A stretch of 33,911 nucleotides of DNA from Solirubrobacterales bacterium (GCA_027315115.1 DAHUYQ010000010.1:92679-126589), one strand, 5' to 3'; numbered from the stretch's first letter, positions 14,682-23,566 are shown. Notes: a model not told the origin generated them from the sequence alone. Numbers and translations are program-made.

Positions 14682-15995
14682 ATGAAGTCGCACAGACCAG
14701 GAAATCCCCGGCGCGGCCGCAGGCTCGCGACTCTGCTGGCACTGGCAGCGCTGATCGCCGTGGTGATAGCCGGCTGCGGCAGCTCTGGCAAATCGTCGAG
14801 CGAAGCGTCGACGAAACCCAGCGAACAGAGCAGCTCGTCCGGTGGCAGCTCCAGCGGGGCTCCCATCAAGCTGATGGTGATCGCATCCGTCAACAGCCCG
14901 ATCCAATCCTTCCCGGAGGTGCAGGCCGCCGCGAAGGTCGCCGCTGACGAAGTCAACGCCGAAGGAGGCATCAAAGGCCAGAAGGTGCAGATCCTCTTCT
15001 GCAACAGCGCCTCTGAAGTCAACAAGGCCGAGGACTGCGCCCGCGAAGCCGTGCAGGAACACGTGACCGCCGTCGTCGGGCAGATCGACATCTTCACCAC
15101 GCAGGACGTGCCGATCCTCGCGCAGGCTGGCATCCCCGACGTGGGTCTCTCCTCCAACGGCAACCTGATCGACTTCCAGAACCCGGACGTCTACCCGCTG
15201 CAGGCGGGCACGCTCGGCGGATACGTGGCCGAGCCGGTGGCCGCGAAGGCTGTCGGCAAGCACTCCATCTCCACCGCTGCCGCCAACGTGCCGTCCGCCC
15301 TGGTCAACGCCAAGGAGATCAAGGCGGTGGCCGAAAAGATCGGCGTCAAGTACGCGGGCACCGTTGAAGTGCCGGACACCGGCGTGACCGACTACTCGCC
15401 CTACGCGCAGAAGCTCGCCTCCCTGCATCCTGAAGCCGTCGTCAACATCCTCAGCCCCGCGCCGGACCTCGGCATCCTCAAGTCGGCCCAGTCGATCGGC
15501 CTGAACGTCCAGTGGATGAACCAGACGCAGGCCTTCGGCGAGCAGGAGGCCTCGCAGGCCGGCGGTCTGGGCGAAGGGATGCTGATCGCCTCCCCGTTCC
15601 CGTCGGTGCGCTCGACTCAATACCCGCTGATCGCGACGTTCGACAAGCAGATGGAAGCGCACGGCATCTCGCCGCAGGCAACGGCCGCCACCACCTACCC
15701 GCACTGGATGCTGGGCATCAACGGCTGGCTCTCGGTATGGGCCGTGGAGAAGGCCGCCCAGTCGATCTCCGGTGCGGTGACGCCGTCTTCGCTGAAGGAA
15801 GCGATGAGCAAGGAGACCAACCTGGAACTGCCGGGAGGCTTCAAGTGGAGTCCCGCCACTCCTGGGCCCAAGGGCTTCCCGCGCGTGTCGAACTGGACGC
15901 AGTACTTCATCACCATCAAGAACGGCAAGGAAGAAACCGTCTCCTCGATCAAGCCGGTCGACGGTGGACAGTATGTCGTTCCGATCAACGAATAG
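14682..15995 (+). CDS. Branched-chain-amino-acid-type ABC importer substrate-binding lipoprotein
   Basis: 437 aa exported receptor. Signal peptide with RRGRR then LATLLALAALIAVVIAGC: lipobox VIAGC, lipidated C32. A Ser/Gly-rich linker to about 65 is followed by a Leu/Ile/Val-binding-protein fold: IKLMVIASVNSP, AAAKVAADEVNAEGGIKGQK (classic LivK-type segment), VTAVVGQIDIF. ATG 14682 is set by AGAGAGG and the signal peptide, although the frame is open upstream. It heads the operon with a LivHMG fusion and LivF. Such receptors in actinobacterial catabolic clusters often carry aromatic or other hydrophobic acids rather than amino acids, so the ligand is open. Confidence 0.9.
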   Translation: MKSHRPGNPRRGRRLATLLALAALIAVVIAGCGSSGKSSSEASTKPSEQSSSSGGSSSGAPIKLMVIASVNSPIQSFPEVQAAAKVAADEVNAEGGIKGQKVQILFCNSASEVNKAEDCAREAVQEHVTAVVGQIDIFTTQDVPILAQAGIPDVGLSSNGNLIDFQNPDVYPLQAGTLGGYVAEPVAAKAVGKHSISTAAANVPSALVNAKEIKAVAEKIGVKYAGTVEVPDTGVTDYSPYAQKLASLHPEAVVNILSPAPDLGILKSAQSIGLNVQWMNQTQAFGEQEASQAGGLGEGMLIASPFPSVRSTQYPLIATFDKQMEAHGISPQATAATTYPHWMLGINGWLSVWAVEKAAQSISGAVTPSSLKEAMSKETNLELPGGFKWSPATPGPKGFPRVSNWTQYFITIKNGKEETVSSIKPVDGGQYVVPINE

Positions 15996-16027
15996 ATCAG
16001 AGTCGGCACACCGACTCGGCGGTCTGA

Positions 16028-16057
16028 GCCTGCGGCGCGCCACGGCGCGCCGCAGGC
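16028..16057 (+). terminator. Perfect 14-bp stem between receptor and permease genes (attenuator or mRNA stabiliser)
   Basis: GCCTGCGGCGCGCC (16028-16041) and GGCGCGCCGCAGGC (16044-16057) are exact reverse complements with only AC between them; in RNA about 12 pairs with a 6-nt loop. It lies 32 nt after the receptor stop and 52 nt before the permease start. In ABC operons such hairpins commonly let the receptor be made in excess over membrane parts. Confidence 0.65.
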
Positions 16058-16109
16058 GCCGGATCGCACGTGAGCACGCCACCCGTGGACGACCTGCGGG
16101 CGGGGTGAG

Positions 16110-18887
16110 ATGACCGAAATCATCCAGTTCGCCGTTCTGGGCCTCGGCGCCGGCGCCGCCTACACGCTGCTCGGCCAGGGTCTGGTCCTGATCTACCGCG
16201 GCAGCGGGGTCGTCAACTTCTCGCAGGGCGCCCTGGCGATGGTGGGCGCGTTCGTGTTCTTCCAGCTCCACCAGGTGGCGGGCTGGAGCTTCACCCCGGC
16301 GCTGCTTGCCGCGATCCTGGCTGCCGTAGCGATCGGGGGCGTGGTCTACTCGGCGGTGATGCGCCCGCTCCAGTCGGCATCCGGGGCGACACGGGCGATC
16401 GCGACCCTCGGGCTGCTGATACTGCTGCAGGGGATCGCGACGCTGATCTGGGGGATCGAACCCAGGGGGGTGAACTCTGAGCTTCCCATCCACACGATCA
16501 AGGTCGGAAGCGTCGTGCTCGGTGAGGACAAGCTGCTGCTGTTCGCGATCGCGGCGGTGTTGACGCTGCTGCTGTGGGCAGCGTCGAAGTTCACCAGGAC
16601 GGGCCTTGCGCTGCGCGCCAACGCCGAGAACCGTCGTGCCGCCTCCGCGCTCGGCTACTCGCCGCACAGCCTCGGCCTGCTGACCTGGACGCTCGGAGCC
16701 GCGCTGGCGGCGCTGGCGGGGGTGCTGCTGGCGCCGATCACCGGTGCCACGGTCGACCAGATGCCGCTGCTCGTGATCCCGGTGCTGGCGGCGGTGCTGA
16801 TCGGCAGGCTGCAGTCCTTCCCGCTCACGCTGCTGGCCGCGCTGGCGATCGGTATCGGGCAGTCGGAGATCGCGCGCTACTGGAGCTTGACCGGCGCCGC
16901 TCAGACGCTGCCATTCGCGATCATCATCCTCTACCTGATCGTGCGCGGGGAAACCGGCGTGAGCCGCTCGGCGATCGCCCAGCGCCTGCCGCATGTGGGC
17001 AGCGGCCGCGTGCGGCTGGCCGTGGTGGCGCCCCTGCTGGCCGCGATGGTGGTTCTGATCGCGCTCATCACCTCGGCGAACCTGCTCTCGGCGCTGACGG
17101 TCAGCTTCGGCTGGGCGATCATCATCCTCTCGTGCGTGCTGCTGGTGGGCTACGCGGGCCAGCTCTCGCTGGCGCAGGTGGCGATCAGCGGCGTGGCCGC
17201 GCTGCTGGCCGCGCACATGATCGTGGACTGGGGCTTTCCGTTCTGGGTGGCGGCGATCGCGGCGGTGGTCGTGTGCGTGCCGGTGGGGATGGTCTTCGCT
17301 CTGCCTGCCGCCAGGACGCAGGGCATCAACCTGGCGATCGTGACGCTGGGGCTCGCGGTCACGCTCTCCGAACTGGTCTTCAACAACGGCTCCCTGACGG
17401 GCGGCTATGACGGGATGGCAGTCGGCGCGCCGAGCATCTTCGGCTTCGACATCGACACGCTCCTGCACGCGGCCAGGTATGCATACTTCGCGCTGGCGCT
17501 GCTGGTGATCTGCGGATTGGTGGTCGCCTCGATCAGGCGTGGGACCGTCGGGACCAGGCTGATGGCAGTGCGCACGAACGAGCGAGCCGCCTCGGCGCTC
17601 GGGGTGAACGTGATCGGCGCCAAGGTGTTCGCGTTCGGCCTGGCGGCCGGCATCGCGGCCGTCGGCGGGATCGTGATCGCCTTCGCCAACGAGACGCTCA
17701 CCTTCGCCAACGTCTACGCCCCGCTGGAATCGATCAAGGCGGTGGCCTTTGGGATCGTCGGCGGCGTGGGCTACGTCGCGGGCGCCCCGGCGGGAGCCAC
17801 GTTGCCATCCGGCAGCTTCGGCAGTTGGCTGCTGCTGGAGCTCTTCCCGCACGCCAACCCCGAGTGGCTCACGATCATCGCGGGCGCCTCGCTGCTGCTG
17901 CTGCTGGTGCTGCAGCCCGACGGGATCGTGAAGGCGAACATCGACATGGCCGGCAAGCTCACGCGCAAATGGAGGCGCGATCGGGCGCCGCGCCCGCCGG
18001 CGCGGCTGCCGTTGGCTCAGCAGCCGCGGATCTCGCCCGCCGAGCTGGCGGTGCGGGACCTGACCGTGCGCTTCGGATCGCGCGTCGCCGCCGTCAAGAA
18101 CGTCTCGCTGGAGGTGCGCCCCGGCGAAGTCGTGGGGCTGATCGGTCCCAACGGAGCCGGCAAGACCACGATCATCGACGCGATCACGGGCTTCGTGCAC
18201 GCGGCCGGCGGCCAGATCACGCTCGGCGGCCGGGATCTCGGCTCGATGCGCGCCTATCGCAGGGCGCGTTTCGGAGTGAGCCGCTCCTTCCAGTCGCTGG
18301 AGCTGTTCGAGAGCTCCACGATTCGCGAGAACCTGCAGGTCGCTTGCGACAGCGGCGGCATCGGCCCCTACCTCACCGACCTCGTGCGCCCGCGCAGCGC
18401 GCCGTTGAGCCCGGAGGCGGTCGAGGCTCTGCGGGAGTTCGAGCTGCATGACTCGCTCGATCTGACCGTCAGCGACCTCTCCTACGGGCGCCGGCGCCTG
18501 GTCGCGATCGCCCGTGCCGTGGCCGCCGCGCCGTCGGTGCTGCTGCTCGACGAGCCGGCCGCCGGCCTCAGCGAGAGCGAATCGCGCGAGCTCGGCGCGA
18601 TGGTGCGGCGGCTGGCCGACAACTGGGGTCTGGGTGTGCTCGTCGTCGAGCACACGATGGAGTTCGTGATGACGGTCTGCGACCGCGTCGTGGTGCTGAG
18701 CTTCGGCGAGAAGATCGCCGACGGAACGCCGGCTCAGGTGCGCGCCGATCCGCGGGTGCTCGCCGCCTACCTGGGCACGAAGTCCTGGAAGGAGCGCGAG
18801 CAGTCGGGCGAGCCTTCTCAGGTCCAGGGCGCCGCCTCGGCCGCAGGTGACGCGAGCGCCGCCGGGCGCGGCGGGGAGGTCGTGTGA
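16110..18887 (+). CDS. LivH-LivM-LivG fusion: two permease domains plus ATPase of a Liv-type importer
   Basis: One 925-aa chain holding three normally separate subunits. Residues about 1-280 are LivH-like (YRGSGVVNFSQGALAMVGAF; loop ALRANAENRRAASALGYSP). Residues about 300-620 are LivM-like (LLVGYAGQLSLAQVAISGVA; loop VRTNERAASALGVNVIGAK). From about 650 comes a LivG-like ATPase: Walker A GPNGAGKTT (about 678-686), signature LSYGRRRLVAIARA (about 789-802) in place of LSGGQ, Walker B VLLLDEPAAGL (about 810), and switch His in VVEHTMEFV. Linkers near 285-300 and 630-650 are Arg/Pro-rich. A hydrophilic tail ends in Ala/Gly. GTGA overlap with livF. The fusion forces equal amounts of both permeases and one ATPase. 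Confidence 0.92.
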   Translation: MTEIIQFAVLGLGAGAAYTLLGQGLVLIYRGSGVVNFSQGALAMVGAFVFFQLHQVAGWSFTPALLAAILAAVAIGGVVYSAVMRPLQSASGATRAIATLGLLILLQGIATLIWGIEPRGVNSELPIHTIKVGSVVLGEDKLLLFAIAAVLTLLLWAASKFTRTGLALRANAENRRAASALGYSPHSLGLLTWTLGAALAALAGVLLAPITGATVDQMPLLVIPVLAAVLIGRLQSFPLTLLAALAIGIGQSEIARYWSLTGAAQTLPFAIIILYLIVRGETGVSRSAIAQRLPHVGSGRVRLAVVAPLLAAMVVLIALITSANLLSALTVSFGWAIIILSCVLLVGYAGQLSLAQVAISGVAALLAAHMIVDWGFPFWVAAIAAVVVCVPVGMVFALPAARTQGINLAIVTLGLAVTLSELVFNNGSLTGGYDGMAVGAPSIFGFDIDTLLHAARYAYFALALLVICGLVVASIRRGTVGTRLMAVRTNERAASALGVNVIGAKVFAFGLAAGIAAVGGIVIAFANETLTFANVYAPLESIKAVAFGIVGGVGYVAGAPAGATLPSGSFGSWLLLELFPHANPEWLTIIAGASLLLLLVLQPDGIVKANIDMAGKLTRKWRRDRAPRPPARLPLAQQPRISPAELAVRDLTVRFGSRVAAVKNVSLEVRPGEVVGLIGPNGAGKTTIIDAITGFVHAAGGQITLGGRDLGSMRAYRRARFGVSRSFQSLELFESSTIRENLQVACDSGGIGPYLTDLVRPRSAPLSPEAVEALREFELHDSLDLTVSDLSYGRRRLVAIARAVAAAPSVLLLDEPAAGLSESESRELGAMVRRLADNWGLGVLVVEHTMEFVMTVCDRVVVLSFGEKIADGTPAQVRADPRVLAAYLGTKSWKEREQSGEPSQVQGAASAAGDASAAGRGGEVV

Positions 18888-19627
18888 GCGTCCTGCTGCA
18901 GGCCCAAGGCGTCGATGCCGGCTACAAGGGGCACCCCTTCGTTCGCGGCCTGGACCTCGAGGTGCACGAGGGCGAGATCGTCACCCTCCTCGGCCACAAC
19001 GGAGCCGGCAAGACCACGACGCTGCTCGCGTTGAGCGGCGACATGGCGCCGCTTGCAGGCACGGTCAGCTTCCTCGGGCAGCCGGTCCGCTCGCCCCTGT
19101 ACCGCCGGGCCAGGAGCGGCCTGGCGTTCGTCACCGAGGAGCGCTCGGTCTTCATGCACCTGAGCGTCGCGGAGAACATCAAGGTCGGCGCCGCCGACGC
19201 GGAGAAGGTATGTGAGCTGTTCCCGGAGCTGCGGCCCCTGCTCCCCCGGCAGGCCGGCAAGCTCTCAGGCGGCGAGCAGCAGATGCTGACCCTCGGCAGG
19301 GCGCTGGCGCGGCCTACGCGGATGCTGCTGATCGATGAGCTCTCCCTTGGCCTGGCGCCGCTGGTGGTCGAGCGGCTGATGGAGGCGGTCAGGCGCGCCG
19401 CCGCGGATGGCCTCGGCGTCCTGCTGGTCGAGCAGCACGTCGAGGAGGCCCTTCGCTACGCCGATCGCGCCTACGTGATGCGCCGCGGCAAGGTCGTGCT
19501 GGAGGGACCGAGCACGGAGATCGCCGGCCGCGTGCGAGAGCTGGAGGAGGCCTATCTGGCGCAGGGAGCGCCAACCGATACGGACGGGGCGCAGGGCGGG
19601 CGGCCCGACGGCAGCGGCGTGGTCTGA
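18884..19627 (+). CDS. livF: LivF-type ATPase of the branched-chain-type ABC importer
   Basis: 247 aa. Starts at GTG 18884 overlapping the fusion gene's stop by 4 nt. Walker A GHNGAGKTTT, a Q-loop region LAFVTEERSVFMHLSVAENI typical of LivF, signature LSGGEQQMLTLGRAL, Walker B MLLIDELSLGLAP, switch His in LLVEQHVEEAL. The last 20 residues are Gly/Asp-rich. It supplies the second nucleotide-binding domain to pair with the LivG domain in the fusion. It ends 12 nt from the convergent LLM gene with no room for a proper terminator. Confidence 0.92.
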   Translation: MSVLLQAQGVDAGYKGHPFVRGLDLEVHEGEIVTLLGHNGAGKTTTLLALSGDMAPLAGTVSFLGQPVRSPLYRRARSGLAFVTEERSVFMHLSVAENIKVGAADAEKVCELFPELRPLLPRQAGKLSGGEQQMLTLGRALARPTRMLLIDELSLGLAPLVVERLMEAVRRAAADGLGVLLVEQHVEEALRYADRAYVMRRGKVVLEGPSTEIAGRVRELEEAYLAQGAPTDTDGAQGGRPDGSGVV

Positions 19628-19639
19628 GCGCCGGGCGCC

Positions 19640-20662
19640 CTATGCCGCGTCGAGCGGCCCGATCACCTCGCGTCCGAAGCGCTCGATCGCCTGCATCGTG
19701 TCGGCGTGCGCCGGACCGGTCGGATGCCGCATCCGCACCGCCATGTAGTCGGCTCCGGCTCTGGCGAGCCATGCCTGCGCGGTGTCGCGGACCTGCTCCG
19801 GGGAGCCGTAGAGGAAGCGGCCGTCCGCCAGCCGCTCCAGCGTGAACCGGTCGCGCTCGCGCACCTCGTCCACCCACGGCTCGAACTCTCGCCGGTACAC
19901 GCCGACGTTGTAGTAGAGCCGGTGGACCTTCATCGCGTGCGGCGCCCAGACCGCCTCGCATTCCTGCCTGGAGTCGCCGACCCAAGCCTCGCGGAACAGC
20001 ACCACCTTCGAGGGACGCCCGGCGGCCGCGGCCGCGGCGCGGTATTGGTCGGCGAGCCGTGCGACCACCTCGATGTCGCGCTGCGGGTCGCAGACCCAGG
20101 CGTCCGCGCGCAGCGCCGCACGGCGAAGGCCGCGGGGACCGTGCGCACCGATCCAGCGTTCAGGGCCGCCGGCGGTGTAGGGGGCGGGGGTGACGTGGCC
20201 GGCGCTCTGGAAGAAGCTTCCCGAATGGCTGAAGGGATTGTTCGACCAGCATGCCTCCATCACGTCGAGCAGCTCGTCGAGGATCTCCTGGCGCCGGCTC
20301 CGGTCGCGTCCGTAGAGCTCGAAGTCGGGGGGCATGTGCGCCGCGCCGATCCCGAGGATCACCCGTCCGCGCGTGGCCCAGTCGAGCATCAGGGCGTCCT
20401 CGGCGAGCCGAACCGGGTCGTGCAGGGGGCCGGCGAGCACGAGCGTGCCGAGCTTGATGGTGCTGGTCTGCGCGCCAAGCCAGGAGAGCACCAGCAGCGG
20501 CGAGACCAGCGCGCCGCCGTGGGCCTGGTGGAACTCCGTCAGGAACACCGCGTCGAAGCCGGCGCGCTCAGCGCCACGCACCTCCTCGCCGAGCTCCTCG
20601 ATCAAGACGTCGAGCCCGGCACCCTTGGCCTTGATGGGCAGGATCAGCCCGAAGCGCGGCAA
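19640..20662 (-). CDS. LLM-class flavin-dependent oxidoreductase
   Basis: 340 aa, luciferase-like TIM-barrel enzyme: RFGLILPIKAKG, ERAGFDAVFLTEFHQAHGG, IKLGTLVLAGPLHDPVRLAED, TRGRVILGIGAAHMPPDFELYGRDRSRR. The C-terminal MRHPTGPAHADTMQAIERFG is close to the protein at 5073-6152. No ATG or GTG precedes the first conserved strand, so TTG 20662 is taken as the start, with GAGAG about 6 nt upstream. It follows the thiolase by 36 nt and is probably its operon partner behind the operator at 21893-21910. Confidence 0.83.
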   Translation of the reverse strand: MPRFGLILPIKAKGAGLDVLIEELGEEVRGAERAGFDAVFLTEFHQAHGGALVSPLLVLSWLGAQTSTIKLGTLVLAGPLHDPVRLAEDALMLDWATRGRVILGIGAAHMPPDFELYGRDRSRRQEILDELLDVMEACWSNNPFSHSGSFFQSAGHVTPAPYTAGGPERWIGAHGPRGLRRAALRADAWVCDPQRDIEVVARLADQYRAAAAAAGRPSKVVLFREAWVGDSRQECEAVWAPHAMKVHRLYYNVGVYRREFEPWVDEVRERDRFTLERLADGRFLYGSPEQVRDTAQAWLARAGADYMAVRMRHPTGPAHADTMQAIERFGREVIGPLDAA

Positions 20663-20698
20663 GTGGCTCTCTCGGCGCGCAGCCGCTCGCCGCCGTGC

Positions 20699-21871
20699 TC
20701 AGATCCTCTGGATCAGGGTTGCGGTGCCCAGCCCGCCGCCACAGCACATCGTGACCAGGCCGATCTCCTTGTCGGCGCGCTCGAGCTCGTGCAGCAGCGT
20801 GGTGATCAGCCTCGCGCCCGTGGAGCCGAGCGGGTGGCCGAGCGCCATCGCGCCACCGTTGACGTTGACGCGGTCCATGTCAGCGCCCAGCTCGCGCTGC
20901 CAGGCCGCCACCACCGGCGCGAATGCCTCGTTGACCTCGAACAGGTCGATGTCGTCGATGCTCATCCCGTTGCGTTGCAGGATCTTGCGGGTGGCCGGGA
21001 TCGGCCCCTCGAGCATCTTCACGGGGTCACAGCCCACGGTGGTCTGGTCGAGGATGCGGGCCCGGGCGGGCAGGCCCAGCTCCGCCGCGCGCTGCGCGGA
21101 GGCCAGCAGCACCGCCGCGGCTCCGTCGGATATCTGCGAGGAATTGCCGGCTGTGACCACCCCGTCGGGCTTGAAGGCCGGCTTCAGCGCGGCCAGCGCC
21201 TCCAGGCTGGTTTGCGGTCGGATGCCCTGGTCGGCTGTGACCGAGGCGCCGTCGACGCCGATCGGCACGATCTCCCGATCGAAGCGGCCCTCCTCGGTCG
21301 CTTGATGGGCGAGCTGGTGTGAGCGCAGCGCCAGGCCGTCCAGCTCCGCCCGGGGCACCTGCCACTGCTCGGCGATCATCTCGGCTCCCAAGCCCTGGCC
21401 GACGATGTCGTGGCGGGCCAGCAGCTCGGGCGTGTAAGGGCTGCCGTACCTCTCCTGGGTCTCGGTGCCCACGGAGAACGGTATGCGCCCCATGTGCTCG
21501 ACGCCCGCTCCGATCACGACGTCGTGCACGTTGGAGGCGATCAGGGCGGCGCCGAAGTTCACGCCCTGCTGCGCGGACCCGCACTGCCGGTCCACGGTGG
21601 TCGCGGGAGTCTCGATCGGCAGGCCCCTTTCGAGCCAGGCGGTGCGCGCGATGTTGAACGACTGCTCTCCGATCTGCTGCACGCAGCCCGCCACCACGTC
21701 GTCCACGTGGCCGGGGTCGACGCCGGCCCTGGCCATGACCTCCTCGTAGCAGACGCCAAGCAGCGCGCTCGGGTGCATCGAGCGGTAGTAGCCCTTTTCC
21801 GGATGCCCGCGCCCGATCGGGGTCCGAACAGCTGCTGCTATCACGACCTCGCGGCCGTTCATCTTGCTCAT
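20699..21871 (-). CDS. Thiolase (acetyl-CoA acyltransferase family)
   Basis: 390 aa, complete. Condensing/cleaving enzyme for 3-ketoacyl-CoA. All catalytic parts are present: nucleophile C97 in VDRQCGSAQQ, NEAFAP, H346 in GGAMALGHPLGSTGAR, and C376 in CCGGGLG. RBS AGGAGC about nine bases before ATG 21871. As the only beta-oxidation thiolase here, it probably removes acetyl- or propionyl-CoA from a side chain or opened ring. It leads a two-gene unit with an LLM oxidoreductase and has one of the clearest operators 22 nt before its start. Whether it is FadA5-like or FadA6-like cannot be decided by eye. Confidence 0.93.
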   Translation of the reverse strand: MSKMNGREVVIAAAVRTPIGRGHPEKGYYRSMHPSALLGVCYEEVMARAGVDPGHVDDVVAGCVQQIGEQSFNIARTAWLERGLPIETPATTVDRQCGSAQQGVNFGAALIASNVHDVVIGAGVEHMGRIPFSVGTETQERYGSPYTPELLARHDIVGQGLGAEMIAEQWQVPRAELDGLALRSHQLAHQATEEGRFDREIVPIGVDGASVTADQGIRPQTSLEALAALKPAFKPDGVVTAGNSSQISDGAAAVLLASAQRAAELGLPARARILDQTTVGCDPVKMLEGPIPATRKILQRNGMSIDDIDLFEVNEAFAPVVAAWQRELGADMDRVNVNGGAMALGHPLGSTGARLITTLLHELERADKEIGLVTMCCGGGLGTATLIQRI

Positions 21872-21892
21872 GCCGTGCGTGCTCCTAGCTTT

Positions 21893-21910
21893 CCACCAAA
21901 CGCTTGGTAG
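21893..21910. promoter_or_regulatory. KstR2-like operator upstream of the thiolase
   Basis: CCACCAAACGCTTGGTAG, core ACCAAACGCTTGGT (21895-21908), symmetrical at 6 of 7 positions. Its CTTGGT half matches the CTTGnT half of the known KstR2 motif. It lies just upstream of the thiolase RBS. Confidence 0.8.
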
Positions 21911-21966
21911 GGGTCGGTGGGAAGGATAGCGCTACCCGCCGGGCGCGGCCGCGCGCCGGGCAGCGC

Positions 21967-22656
21967 TCACTGCTCGCGATCGGGCGCGGCCAGGATCGTG
22001 ATCTCGCGCGCCATCATCCTGGTTGCGCCTCTGCAGGCCGCCGCCATCTCGTATGCCATCACATGCGCGTGCTCGCTGTGCAGGAAGGCGTGCGCGGTCG
22101 CCTGGTCGGCGAACCAGAGGATGTCCACGGCGTTGCAGACCGCCGGCGCGCGTGAGGCGTGGGCGCCGGGGATCTCGATCATCTGCCGGTGGCGCAGGGC
22201 GCCGGCGGCGCGTGCGTCCACCTGTCCAGGTCCGTCCAGCAGCTCCTCCAGCTCTCTCAGCGTGGCGCCGGGGTGCAGATGCCAGAAGGTCATCAGCTTG
22301 ACCGCGCTCGCATCCGGCTCGACGTCGTAGAGCGTGCGGCTCTGCATCAGGCCCAACCGGAAGCCGGACCGGTCGATCAGCAGATGCTCGTCGTCGGTGA
22401 CCGAGCTGCGGTAGTGCTGTGAGGCGAAGGCGGCGTCCATCGCATCGAGGTCGTCGAAGCCGGTCTCCGAGCAGGCGTCGAACCCGACGTAGCCGAGCAG
22501 CGGCACGCCGTCCCGCAAGAGCGCGTGGTTCTGCACGTACCCGCGCAGACCCGGAAGCTCACGGGCCAAGTCGGCGTGCTCGCCGCTCCAGTGCTCCTGG
22601 AAGGCCCTGTAGTCGAGTCCCCTGGCGCGGGGCGCGGTGCCGAGCCGGGTGATCAT
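21967..22656 (-). CDS. EthD-domain (dimeric alpha/beta barrel) protein, two-domain
   Basis: 229 aa. The first half has the EthD pattern YRAFQEHWSGEHADLARELP, GLRGYVQNH; the second half (from about 115: VKLMTFWHLHPGATLRELEE, AVDILWFADQATAHAFLHSE) looks like a second barrel module. EthD was first described beside a P450 in ether degradation, but its chemistry is poorly defined; relatives act as small oxygenases, cyclases or decarboxylases. ATG 22656 overlaps the SDR stop (ATGA), so the two are coupled. A shorter relative lies at 29542-30141. Confidence 0.78.
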   Translation of the reverse strand: MITRLGTAPRARGLDYRAFQEHWSGEHADLARELPGLRGYVQNHALLRDGVPLLGYVGFDACSETGFDDLDAMDAAFASQHYRSSVTDDEHLLIDRSGFRLGLMQSRTLYDVEPDASAVKLMTFWHLHPGATLRELEELLDGPGQVDARAAGALRHRQMIEIPGAHASRAPAVCNAVDILWFADQATAHAFLHSEHAHVMAYEMAAACRGATRMMAREITILAAPDREQ

Positions 22657-23414
22657 ATGGCGGTCTCCCCGCCGTCCGGGACCAGCACGGTGCCGGTGAC
22701 GAAGCGCGCCTCATCGGAGAGCAGGAAGCACACCGGTCCGGCGATGTCCTGCGGCTCGCCGACCCGTTTCTGCGGGTTGAACTCGGCCGCCAGCGCGGCG
22801 CCCTTCTCGTAATCCCCGCCGCCGCGCTGGGTGTAGAGCGGCGTCGTCATGCCGCTGCGCACGCGACCTGGCGCCACCACGTTGACGCGCACGCTGGGCG
22901 CGAGGTCCAGCGCGATCTGTCGCGAGAAGGCGAGGATCGCGCCCTTGGCGGCCCCGTAGGGCGCGTTGTTGGGCTGCGCCACCAGCGCCGCCACCGAGGC
23001 GACGTTGACGATCGACCCCGACCCCTGGGCGAGCATGATCGGCGCAAGCTCTCGGCAGACCAGGAAGGTGCCGCCGGCGTGGACGCTCATCATCCTGTTC
23101 CAACGCTGCAGCGACCACTCAGCGATCGGCCCGAAGTCCGCGTGCCCTGCGGCGCAGAAGGCGCCGTCGATGCGGCCGAGGCGCTCGTGTGCCTCTCGCA
23201 CCGCCGCCTTCACCGAATCCTCGTCGGCCACGTCGGCCTGGATGGCGATCGACCCGTCCAGCTCCGCCGCGACCGCCTGCGCGCGCTCGCCGTCGAGATC
23301 GACGACCGCCACGCGGCCGCCTTCCCTGGCGAACTGCAGCGCCGTGGCTGCCGCGAGCCCGGAGCCGCCTCCGGTCGTGAAGAGGACGCGGTCTTGGAAA
23401 CGTGACGAGCTCAT
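22653..23414 (-). CDS. SDR-family oxidoreductase with altered glycine motif
   Basis: 253 aa from ATG 23414, with AGGAG eight bases upstream; the longer in-frame start at 23459 adds a non-homologous lead. The Rossmann motif reads TGGGSGLA (14-21), with Ala in place of the last Gly, and the usual NNAG is CAAG (87-90). D39/D41 follow strand 2 (VVDLD). Catalytic S140, Y153 and K157 (YGAAK) are intact, so it is probably active with an atypical cofactor pocket. Coupled by ATGA to an EthD protein and divergent from another SDR. Confidence 0.88.
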   Translation of the reverse strand: MSSSRFQDRVLFTTGGGSGLAAATALQFAREGGRVAVVDLDGERAQAVAAELDGSIAIQADVADEDSVKAAVREAHERLGRIDGAFCAAGHADFGPIAEWSLQRWNRMMSVHAGGTFLVCRELAPIMLAQGSGSIVNVASVAALVAQPNNAPYGAAKGAILAFSRQIALDLAPSVRVNVVAPGRVRSGMTTPLYTQRGGGDYEKGAALAAEFNPQKRVGEPQDIAGPVCFLLSDEARFVTGTVLVPDGGETAI

Positions 23415-23525
23415 CGGTCTGCTCCTGTTCGGCGGCATGGGCGAGAAGCAACTGCGCATCGGGTCACGGGTCGCCGCGCGCGCAGCTCTCTACGGCTTGT
23501 CTGCAACCCTACCGGCCACCGGGGA

Positions 23526-23531
23526 TATGAT
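23526..23531 (+). promoter_or_regulatory. Candidate -10 box of the plus-strand SDR gene
   Basis: TATGAT precedes the operator core at 23534 by 2 nt, so a repressor there would cover the start of transcription. No good -35 hexamer at standard spacing (TTGTCT at 23497 is 23 nt away). Confidence 0.4.
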
Positions 23532-23549
23532 CAACCAAGCGGTAGGTCA
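23532..23549. promoter_or_regulatory. KstR2-like operator between divergent SDR genes
   Basis: CAACCAAGCGGTAGGTCA, core ACCAAGCGGTAGGT (23534-23547). The ACCAAG half fits the AnCAAG half of the mycobacterial KstR2 motif exactly. The second half is one to two bases off symmetry. It could serve both the SDR-EthD unit and the plus-strand SDR. Confidence 0.68.
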
Positions 23550-23566
23550 AAATTGGGACGGCGCGC

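Noticed and set aside
14655..18653. A 1332-codon open frame on the minus strand across the importer genes
   Set aside because: It is antisense to clear LivK and LivHMG coding frames and its translation is Arg/His/Gln-rich with no domain; long shadow frames are normal at this GC content.
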